From: Verrucomicrobiota bacterium
GTDB lineage: Bacteria > Verrucomicrobiota > Verrucomicrobiia > Limisphaerales > CAIQOK01
Assembly (NCBI GenBank): GCA_025363535.1
Contig: JANYDP010000429.1
Span: 1 to 5,131 of the forward strand
DNA: 5,131 nt
Direction of reading: 5' to 3'
Shown here: piece by piece, positions 1 through 5,131 of the stretch
Position numbering within the stretch: position 1 is the first letter of the stretch
How the letters are laid out: each line of letters starts with the position of its first letter
Position numbers and translations under genes: made by a program
Notes under the pieces: generated by a model
Seen by the model: only the letters and a program-made list of their open reading frames with translations
Told to the model about the DNA's origin: nothing
Database searches by the model: none

Positions 1-1
1 G

Positions 2-2584
2 TGCGGTCTGCCCCGGGAGGAGCAGGAGCGGTTGATGGAACTCACCACCCATACGGCCGCCATCGCCATCAGCCGCCACCGCACCAGCAAAGCCATGCAG
101 AACGCCAACCGCGCCCTGCGCATGTTGATTGACTGCAATGAAACCCTCGTCCGCGCCACCGACGAAAAAGCCCTGCTGGACGACATCTGCCGCATCATGG
201 TCCACCAGGGCGGCTACCAGATGGCGTGGGTGGGCTACTTGAACGACCCCGAGGCCAAGTCGTTGCGACTGCTGGCCCGGGCGCAATTTGACCCCACGCA
301 GCCGGGACATTCTGAATCCGCCGCCGCCGCCTCGGCCCGCGGAAATTCTCCCGTTCAACCCGCCAACCTCAACGAGCAGCTCATCCTCGAAAATATTCTC
401 AATCCCATCGCCCCCGTCGTCCGCACCGATCCCGCCCAAACACCCGGCCGCGAAACCTGCTGCTGCCTGCCCTTGAAATCCGAAGGCCACACCTTTGGGG
501 CGCTCATCGTCTGGTCCTCCGAATCCGGCGCGTTTGGCGCAGCGGAAATGACCCTGCTCGCGGAGCTGGCCGACGACCTGGCCTTTGGGGTGATGGCGCT
601 CCGCATGCAGGGCGCGCGCGACCGGGCGGAATCCGAATTGCACCTCTTCCGCGAATTGATGGATCGTTCCATCGACGCGATTTTCGTGGTGGACCCCCGC
701 ACTTACCGCATTCTCGACGCCAACGACACCGCCTGCCGCCAGCGCGGCTACGAACGGGCGGAGTTCCTCCAACTCCGCGTCGCGGACATCGCCGACATCA
801 CGCCGGAAGATTTCCACTGGGAAGCTTTTGTCCAGGATACCATCACCCGCGGTTCCCTCGTCTTCACGAGCCGCGACCGGCGCAAAAACGGCACCACCTT
901 CCCCGTGGAAATCAGCGTGCGCTTCGTGGAACAGGAAAATCGCCCCTACCTGATTTACGCCACCCGCGACATCACCGAACGCAAACACGCCGAGGCCGCC
1001 ATCCAGCAGCGCCTCAAACTGGAAACCCAGCTCTCCCGCCTCGCCACCACCGTACCGGGCGTCATCCACGCGTTCCGCGTGCAGCCCGACGACACCATCA
1101 CCTTTCCCTACGCGACCAAAAAAATCGAGGACATCTGCGGCCTCCCGGCCGAGGCGCTTGCGCAAAGCGCCGGCCCGTTCCGCGAATTGATCCACCCCGA
1201 TGATCTGGCGCGCGTGCGGGCGACGCTGGACGAATCCCGGCGCAACATGTCTCCCTGGTGGCACGAGTTCCGCATCCGCAATCCCAAGCGCGGCGAAATT
1301 TGGGTGGAAATCCATTCCGTGCCCGAACCCGAATCCGACGGCAGCATCCTGTGGCACGGCTTCATGCAGGACATCACCGCCCGCAAAACAGCCGAGGCGC
1401 GCCACCAAACGCTCGAGGCCCAGCTCCGCCAGTCGCAAAAAATGGAGGCCATCGGTCAGCTCGCCGCCGGCGTCGCGCACGACTTCAACAACATCCTCAC
1501 GGTCATCCAGAGCTACGCCACGCTGCTGATCACCACCGAGGCCGATCCGAAAATGGTCTCCGAGTCCGTGCAGCAAATCTCCGGTGCCGTCAAACGCGCC
1601 GCCGGCCTGACGCGCCAGTTGCTCATCTTCGGCCGCCAGCAAATTCTCCGGCCGGCCAGCCTGGACTTGAACGACATCGTTTCCAACATGACCAAAATGC
1701 TGCGCCGCATTGTCGGTGAAGATGTCGTGCTCCAGGCGGATTACACCTCGAACCTGCCCGCCATCCACGGCGATGTCGGCATGATGGAACAAATCATCCT
1801 CAACCTCGCCGTCAACGCCCGCGACGCCATGCCCGGCGGCGGACGCCTCGTCATCTCCACCGGCACCGGCGTCGTGGATAAAAAAATGGCCCGGGAAAAT
1901 CCCGACGCCCAGCCCGGCCCTTACGTTTACCTCTCCGTCAGCGACACCGGTACAGGCATCGCACCGGAAAATTTGCCCCATATCTTCGAGCCTTTCTTCA
2001 CCACCAAGGAAGTCGGCAAAGGCACCGGCCTCGGCCTGGCGACGGTCTATGGAATCGTGCAACAGCACCACGGATGGATCGCGCTCCACAGCCAGGTCAA
2101 TCAGGGGACAACTTTTCGAATCTGCTTCCCCCCCTTCACCGGTCCGCGCCCGGAAAATTCCACGCCCGTTGAAAACCATAAAATGCTGGGCGGCAGCGAA
2201 ACCATTCTCGTGGTCGAGGACGAAGCCCCGCTGCGGCTGATCCTTTGCACGGCGCTCGAACGTTGCGGCTATTCGGTTCTGCAAGCCCCCTCCGGGGTCG
2301 CCGCCCTGGATGTCTGGCGGACGCACAAAGAAAAAATCCAGCTCCTGCTCACCGACATGGTCATGCCCCACGGACTGAACGGCCGCGAACTCGCCCGCCG
2401 GCTCCTGGCTGAAAAACCCGAATTGCAGGTGATCTATTGCAGCGGCTATGTCACCAACCACGCAGGATCGGAACTCGCCCTGACCGAGGGCGTCAACTTT
2501 CTTCAAAAACCGTTCAACCTGCAAACCCTCACCCAGACCGTGCGGGAGAACCTGGATCGAAGTTCTGCAGTCGCCAAAAATTAA
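2..2584 (+). CDS. Hybrid sensor histidine kinase, GAF-GAF-PAS-PAS-HisKA-HATPase-REC (5' partial)
   Basis: Signal-transducing kinase predicted to sense through GAF/PAS domains, autophosphorylate on histidine and pass phosphate to its own receiver. Residues are counted from the TTG at 32, but the frame is open to the left edge. The first codons (…PREEQERL, then TAAIAISRHR) read like the C-terminal helix of a GAF domain, so the true start lies upstream and neither the TTG at 32 nor the ATG at 35 is likely to be it. Next come a GAF domain (about 25-195, ending FGALIVWSS and ELADDLAFG), PAS 1 (about 205-318, ending in the PAC-like RDITERK), PAS 2 (about 335-453, QDITARK), and HisKA with the H-box GVAHDFNNIL and phospho-accepting His483. 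HATPase_c has the N-box (Asn591, Asn595), G1 DTGTG at 638 and G2 GKGTGLGLA at 664. The C-terminal REC has acidic Glu729/Asp730, phospho-acceptor Asp775 (LLTDMVMP), Ser804 and Lys826 (QKPFN). All catalytic residues are present. No membrane segment is visible in this part, so a soluble protein is likely. The ligand is unknown. Confidence 0.95.
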   Translation, partial: CGLPREEQERLMELTTHTAAIAISRHRTSKAMQNANRALRMLIDCNETLVRATDEKALLDDICRIMVHQGGYQMAWVGYLNDPEAKSLRLLARAQFDPTQPGHSESAAAASARGNSPVQPANLNEQLILENILNPIAPVVRTDPAQTPGRETCCCLPLKSEGHTFGALIVWSSESGAFGAAEMTLLAELADDLAFGVMALRMQGARDRAESELHLFRELMDRSIDAIFVVDPRTYRILDANDTACRQRGYERAEFLQLRVADIADITPEDFHWEAFVQDTITRGSLVFTSRDRRKNGTTFPVEISVRFVEQENRPYLIYATRDITERKHAEAAIQQRLKLETQLSRLATTVPGVIHAFRVQPDDTITFPYATKKIEDICGLPAEALAQSAGPFRELIHPDDLARVRATLDESRRNMSPWWHEFRIRNPKRGEIWVEIHSVPEPESDGSILWHGFMQDITARKTAEARHQTLEAQLRQSQKMEAIGQLAAGVAHDFNNILTVIQSYATLLITTEADPKMVSESVQQISGAVKRAAGLTRQLLIFGRQQILRPASLDLNDIVSNMTKMLRRIVGEDVVLQADYTSNLPAIHGDVGMMEQIILNLAVNARDAMPGGGRLVISTGTGVVDKKMARENPDAQPGPYVYLSVSDTGTGIAPENLPHIFEPFFTTKEVGKGTGLGLATVYGIVQQHHGWIALHSQVNQGTTFRICFPPFTGPRPENSTPVENHKMLGGSETILVVEDEAPLRLILCTALERCGYSVLQAPSGVAALDVWRTHKEKIQLLLTDMVMPHGLNGRELARRLLAEKPELQVIYCSGYVTNHAGSELALTEGVNFLQKPFNLQTLTQTVRENLDRSSAVAKN

Positions 2585-2751
2585 TCAGCACGGAATAATC
2601 GCCCCCCGCAAAAGCCCGATCACCCGCTGGAAAAAATTTTGCTTGAGCAAAGAAAAAAGTTGGCGATATTGAATCCAGATTCGCGCGTTGAAAAATGCGC
2701 CCGCTCTTTTGAAATAGAATTTTAGCCGCCGGAAATATCCGGCACCAAAAT
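2585..2751 (+). other. Non-coding stretch between the kinase gene and the 6S RNA
   Basis: This is the left part of the 430-base gap. It is more A/T-rich than the genes and contains short A runs (such as 2631-2636 and 2652-2657) and the small inverted repeat GCCGGA-AATA-TCCGGC (2728-2743). No convincing intrinsic terminator follows the kinase stop: the hairpin at 2728-2743 is 144 bases downstream and is followed by ACCAAAATTT rather than a T run. The stretch most likely holds the kinase 3' end and the 6S promoter. No plausible small gene was found. Confidence 0.5.
2709..2738 (+). promoter_or_regulatory. Possible sigma-70 type promoter for the 6S RNA
   Basis: A TTGAAA hexamer (2709-2714, one mismatch to TTGACA) lies 18 bases before the weak -10-like AAATAT (2733-2738). 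This would start transcription at about 2745-2752, where the folded 6S candidate begins. The -10 match is poor. An alternative is TTGAAA at 2688-2693 with the better -10 TAGAAT at 2715-2720, but its 21-base spacer is too long. That start would give a 5'-extended precursor. A 6-bp hairpin (GCCGGA/TCCGGC) overlaps the proposed -10 region. Confidence 0.25.
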
Positions 2752-2931
2752 TTCCCTGCCTATGCTCTCGTGATTAGACACTATGTCCCTGGACCGTAAA
2801 TAAACACCCGAGGGATCTTAACTGAGTCCGCCGCCGACAGGCCTTAACTGGAAGTCGAAAGCAATTCACCGGATTCCGATCTGTTTCTCCCAAGTTCAAC
2901 GGAACTGTTCTACACGGCACTGGCGGGGTTT
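2752..2931 (+). ncRNA. ssrS: 6S RNA (regulator of RNA polymerase holoenzyme), candidate
   Basis: 6S RNA mimics an open promoter and sequesters the housekeeping sigma-factor holoenzyme. Fold seen by hand: terminal stem 2754-2760 with 2922-2928 (seven pairs, one G-T), a 2x2 internal loop, 2763-2765 with 2917-2919, 2769-2772 with 2913-2916, and 2775-2780 with 2906-2912 (one bulge). A large central bubble follows, whose 3' side carries the hairpin AGTTC-AACG-GAACT (2893-2906; its last base competes with the stem below). The apical arm includes 2802-2806 with 2882-2886 and 2812-2817 with 2872-2877. Matches to E. coli 6S RNA, from memory: GTCCCTGGACCG (2785-2796) resembles its GTCCCCTGAGCCG, GCCTTAACTG (2841-2850) its GCCTTAAAACTG, and ATTCACC (2864-2870) is identical; all are in the same order. 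Length of about 180 nt is typical (E. coli 184). Five T's follow the closing stem. Adjacent rarA supports the call. The ends are accurate to a few bases only. Confidence 0.75.
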
Positions 2932-2933
2932 TT
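2922..2933 (+). terminator. T run after the 6S closing stem, likely 3' end or processing site
   Basis: The 3' strand of the 6S terminal stem (GGCGGGG, 2922-2928) runs directly into TTTTT (2929-2933) and a further T-rich stretch to 2939. The long-range stem plus T run could act as an intrinsic terminator. However, the two stem strands are about 160 bases apart, so a processing point with read-through into rarA is equally possible. No compact local hairpin precedes the T run. Confidence 0.35.
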
Positions 2934-2980
2934 CATTTTACCGTTCAAACCAAGACCTGTCAGGACAGCAAGTCCCCGCT

Positions 2981-3001
2981 TTCACGATTCACGATTCACG
3001 A
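2981..3001 (+). repeat. Tandem heptamer repeat, three copies of TTCACGA
   Basis: Three perfect head-to-tail copies of TTCACGA (2981-2987, 2988-2994, 2995-3001), followed by a partial TTA, end 13 bases before the rarA start codon. The array sits in the rarA leader, between the 6S RNA and rarA. A copy-number change would shift spacing in the leader by 7 bases without affecting any coding frame. It resembles the short heptanucleotide tandem repeats found between genes in several environmental bacteria. Any function is unknown. Confidence 0.9.
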
Positions 3002-3014
3002 TTAACCTCCCCAC

Positions 3015-4376
3015 ATGTCTGGTGACGATTTATTTTCCGAACCCCCCGCGCCCAAAGAAGCGGCACCTCTCGACGCCCTTCCCCGCCACCAGCCGCTCGC
3101 CGCCCGGATGCGCCCGCGCAACCTTTCCGAATACGCCGGGCAGTCGCACATCCTCGCCCCCGGCCAGTTGCTCCGCCGCGCCATTGAAGCCGACCGCATC
3201 CAGTCGCTGATTTTTTACGGCCCGCCTGGCACCGGCAAAACTTCGCTCGCGCAAATCATCGCCCGCCAGACCAAGAGCAAATTCGAGCGTCTCAGCGGCG
3301 TCGAATCCAACGTAGCCGACATGCGTCGCGTGCTCGCCGCCGCCGACAACCGTCTGGAAAATTCCGGTCAGCCCACGATTCTGTTCATTGACGAAATCCA
3401 CCGCTTCAACAAATCGCAGCAGGATGTTTTGCTACCCGACGTGGAAAGCGGCGTCATCAAACTCATCGGCGCGACCACCCACAACCCGTTCTTTTTCGTC
3501 AACTCGCCACTCGTCTCGCGCTCGCAGATTTTTGAACTGCGGCCACTGACCGAGGAAGAATTGTTTTCCCTGCTCCAACGCGCTTTGAAAGATGAGGAGC
3601 GGGGTCTCGGCCATCTGAAAATTTCCGCCGATGAGAACGCCGTGCGTCACCTCGCAAAAATTTCCGACGGCGACGCCCGCAAAGCGCTCAACTCCCTGGA
3701 AATCGCCGCGCTCACCACGTCGCCGCAGCCTGATGGCGTCATCCATCTCACGCTGGAAGTCGCCGAGCAGAGCATCCAAAAAAAGGCCGTCGTGTATGAC
3801 GGCGACGGCGATGCGCACTACGACACCATTTCCGCCTTCATCAAATCCATGCGGGGCAGCGATCCCGACGCCGCGCTCTACTGGCTCGCGAAAATGATTC
3901 ACGCCGGCGAAGACCCGCGCTTCATCGCGCGGCGCATTGTGATCTGCGCGGCGGAAGACGTGGGCCTGGCCGATCCGATGGCGCTGGTGCTGGCGAACTC
4001 CGCGTTCCAGGCCGCTGAATTTGTCGGCTGGCCCGAGGCGCGGATTCCCTTGGCCGAAGCAACCATCTACATCGCCACCGCCAACAAGAGCAACAGCGCG
4101 TACAAAGCCATTGATGCCGCGCTCGAAGACGTGAAGTCCGGTCGCACGCTCGCCGTGCCAGAACATTTGCGCGACGGCAGTTATCAGGGTGCCAAACGCC
4201 TTGGTCACGGCGTCGACTACCAATACGCCCACGACGGCAAAGATCATTTCGTGGCGCAGGATTATCTCGGCGCGGCGAAGCGTTACTACGAACCGACCGA
4301 GCAAGGCGTGGAAAAGAAAATCAAGGAACGGCTGGATAACTGGCGGAAGCAGAGCGAACAAATTTTGAAAAAGTGA
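3015..4376 (+). CDS. rarA: Replication-associated recombination protein A (AAA+ ATPase RarA/MgsA)
   Basis: Clamp-loader-like AAA+ ATPase that acts at stalled or damaged replication forks (E. coli RarA/MgsA, B. subtilis YrvN, eukaryotic Mgs1/WRNIP1). The protein is 453 residues, close to the usual 420-450. An N-terminal tail leads into the family signature LAARMRPRNLSEYAGQSHIL (28-47). Walker A is GPPGTGKT (69-76, Lys75) and Walker B is LFIDEIHRFN (123-132, Asp126/Glu127). Sensor 1 is IGATTHNP (151-158), the arginine finger lies in SRSQIF (Arg169), and sensor 2 is in GDARKALNSLE (219-229). The C-terminal half has the typical tetramerisation region: KSMRGSDPDAALYWLAKM (277-294), AAEDVGLADP (312-321) and HLRDGSYQGAKRLGHG (384-399). 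The gene is intact. The ATG at 3015 is the only sensible start, because an in-frame TAA lies at 3003-3005. No Shine-Dalgarno sequence precedes it. The 6S RNA candidate is immediately upstream, and the receiver gene follows after 58 bases. Confidence 0.97.
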   Translation: MSGDDLFSEPPAPKEAAPLDALPRHQPLAARMRPRNLSEYAGQSHILAPGQLLRRAIEADRIQSLIFYGPPGTGKTSLAQIIARQTKSKFERLSGVESNVADMRRVLAAADNRLENSGQPTILFIDEIHRFNKSQQDVLLPDVESGVIKLIGATTHNPFFFVNSPLVSRSQIFELRPLTEEELFSLLQRALKDEERGLGHLKISADENAVRHLAKISDGDARKALNSLEIAALTTSPQPDGVIHLTLEVAEQSIQKKAVVYDGDGDAHYDTISAFIKSMRGSDPDAALYWLAKMIHAGEDPRFIARRIVICAAEDVGLADPMALVLANSAFQAAEFVGWPEARIPLAEATIYIATANKSNSAYKAIDAALEDVKSGRTLAVPEHLRDGSYQGAKRLGHGVDYQYAHDGKDHFVAQDYLGAAKRYYEPTEQGVEKKIKERLDNWRKQSEQILKK

Positions 4377-4434
4377 AACTTCCGGATAGTTCTTGTTGAG
4401 AAATGACGCATCAGATAAAAGCCTCTCCTGATTT

Positions 4435-5049
4435 ATGGGTGACAAAGCAATTGAATTCCTCGAAAAACATCTTAGCCCACAAGCATTCGGGTTATTTTTG
4501 CTTTGTGGCTGCGCCATTTATATTTGGTTTCAGCACCTCAGAAACAAGCTTCTTAAAGAACAAATTGAATTTGAGAAGGACAAGCGCGAAAGCTTCCTCA
4601 AAGAACTTCAAGAACTAAAAAACGCGCCCCCATCCAAATCTTCTGCCCCCGTCAAAGACTTTACTTCAAGGCACATACTCGTCGTTGATGATGAGCCATT
4701 CCTTAGAGACATGCTTATAGAGGGTTTATCGAAGCACTACCCGGACATTCAAATAGATGAAGCTTCAGATGGTGTTGAAGCCTTAGAAGTGTTCAAGCTG
4801 AACGAACCATCTGTTCTAATTACTGATGCAATGATGCCTCGCTTGACCGGATTTGAGCTCATTAACCGCCTTCAGCAACAAGGCAAGACCGTGCCAACTC
4901 TGATGATTTCTGGGTATGTTACTTCCAACTCATTTGGAAAAATGTTGTCAGCCGCCAAGATTCGGAAGAATAAAAATCTCATGTTTTTGTCAAAACCTTT
5001 TAATTTTGATGAATTCATAAATGCTGTGGACACGCTGTTGAAACGTTGA
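4435..5049 (+). CDS. Membrane-anchored single-domain response regulator (TM + REC)
   Basis: 204-residue protein predicted to receive phosphate at the inner membrane face. It has a short N-terminal segment, one transmembrane helix (about 17-33, FGLFLLCGCAIYIWF), a highly charged helical, probably coiled-coil stretch (about 35-63), a Pro/Ser linker, and a REC domain (about 80-204). The receiver residues are complete: Asp85/Asp86, phospho-acceptor Asp131 (LITDAMMP), Ser159 (ISGYVT) and Lys187 (SKPFN). There is no DNA-binding, enzymatic or kinase domain, so output must go through partner proteins. The ATG at 4435 is the first start after an in-frame TGA at 4429-4431; no Shine-Dalgarno is visible. 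Composition differs sharply from the neighbours: 4561-4620 has 22 G/C of 60, against 42 of 60 at 3901-3960 in rarA, and third positions are often A or T. This suggests acquisition by transfer. The SGYVT and KPFN motifs resemble the receiver of the kinase at the left edge, but those motifs are common. Confidence 0.88.
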   Translation: MGDKAIEFLEKHLSPQAFGLFLLCGCAIYIWFQHLRNKLLKEQIEFEKDKRESFLKELQELKNAPPSKSSAPVKDFTSRHILVVDDEPFLRDMLIEGLSKHYPDIQIDEASDGVEALEVFKLNEPSVLITDAMMPRLTGFELINRLQQQGKTVPTLMISGYVTSNSFGKMLSAAKIRKNKNLMFLSKPFNFDEFINAVDTLLKR

Positions 5050-5069
5050 ACTTCATTACGGCTTTCGCC

Positions 5070-5131
5070 ATGACCACGCCGCTCACCAACGCCAAAGCCA
5101 TCCTTCGCGAACAGATTCGCGCTCGGTTGAA
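5070..5131 (+). CDS. ygfA: Probable 5-formyltetrahydrofolate cyclo-ligase, N-terminus only (3' partial)
   Basis: An ATG at 5070 opens a frame that runs off the right edge after 20 codons. The residues AKAILREQIRARL match the usual start of 5-formyltetrahydrofolate cyclo-ligase (MTHFS family, YgfA/FAU1), which typically reads K..LR..IR.RL. The enzyme uses ATP to convert 5-formyl-THF to 5,10-methenyl-THF in the cytoplasm. No catalytic or ATP-binding residue lies inside the window, so the call rests on this short helix and on context: a 6S RNA candidate upstream, as ygfA follows ssrS in E. coli. GC-rich codon use returns here, unlike the preceding gene. The gap to the preceding stop is 20 bases, so co-transcription is plausible. 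No Shine-Dalgarno sequence is visible. Confidence 0.55.
   Translation, partial: MTTPLTNAKAILREQIRARL

Noticed and set aside
2608..2642. GCAAAA…TTTTGC inverted repeat after the kinase stop
   Set aside because: The pairs are mostly A-T with a loop of 23 bases, too weak for a terminator.
2728..2743. Hairpin GCCGGA-AATA-TCCGGC as an intrinsic terminator of the kinase gene
   Set aside because: The stem is good, but the downstream bases are ACCAAAATTT, not a T run, and it lies 144 bases after the stop. Its role stays undecided.
2752..2931. tmRNA, riboswitch or rarA leader regulator instead of 6S RNA
   Set aside because: There is no tRNA-like end or tag reading frame for tmRNA, and no known riboswitch core was recognised. 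The central bubble, the length and the neighbouring genes fit 6S RNA better.
2981..3001. Start of a CRISPR array
   Set aside because: The repeats are 7 bases long and directly adjacent with no spacers, and no cas gene is present.
4410..4432. Inverted repeat ATCAG…CTGAT as a possible rarA terminator
   Set aside because: It has only five A/T-rich pairs with a 13-base loop, no T run after it, and abuts the ATG of the next gene.
3432..4517. Long open frame of 361 codons on the minus strand, opposite rarA
   Set aside because: It is a shadow of rarA. The translation has no recognisable domain, the rarA frame has all family motifs, and GC-rich codons produce such antisense frames often.
4403..4618. 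71-codon frame starting at the ATG at 4403, overlapping the receiver gene start
   Set aside because: It runs in another frame through the transmembrane and coiled-coil part of the receiver gene, has no recognisable domain and ends inside it. The 4435 frame has a full REC domain.

Overview
The window is bacterial and GC-rich over most of its length, with dense coding on the + strand. The proline- and alanine-rich coding style, starts without Shine-Dalgarno sequences, and a large GAF/PAS hybrid kinase suggest an environmental Gram-negative bacterium. Verrucomicrobiota (Pedosphaera/Limisphaerales-like) is my best guess, but this is a weak inference with no marker gene behind it.

Layout, left to right: (1) The 3' portion of a hybrid sensor histidine kinase (GAF remnant, GAF, PAS, PAS, HisKA, HATPase_c, REC), whose reading frame is open to the left edge. 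(2) A 430-base gap without protein genes (2585-3014). It holds a strong candidate 6S RNA (ssrS) of about 180 nt, closed by a terminal stem and followed by a T run, then three tandem TTCACGA heptamers just before the next start codon. (3) rarA (mgsA/yrvN), a complete AAA+ clamp-loader-like ATPase. (4) A short, clearly AT-richer gene for a membrane-anchored protein made of one transmembrane helix, a charged helical linker and a single receiver (REC) domain with no output domain. (5) The first 20 codons of a gene that looks like 5-formyltetrahydrofolate cyclo-ligase (ygfA), running off the right edge.

The main result is the 6S RNA call. It rests on a hand-folded secondary structure (terminal stem, central bubble with a hairpin on its 3' side, apical arm), on short sequence matches to E. 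coli 6S RNA as I remember it, and on context. The 6S gene adjoins ygfA in gammaproteobacteria and rarA/yrvN in Bacillus subtilis, and both genes appear here. The compositionally distinct receiver gene sits between rarA and the ygfA-like gene and looks like a later insertion into this neighbourhood. Whether it exchanges phosphate with the kinase at the left edge is open; nothing in the sequence demonstrates it.
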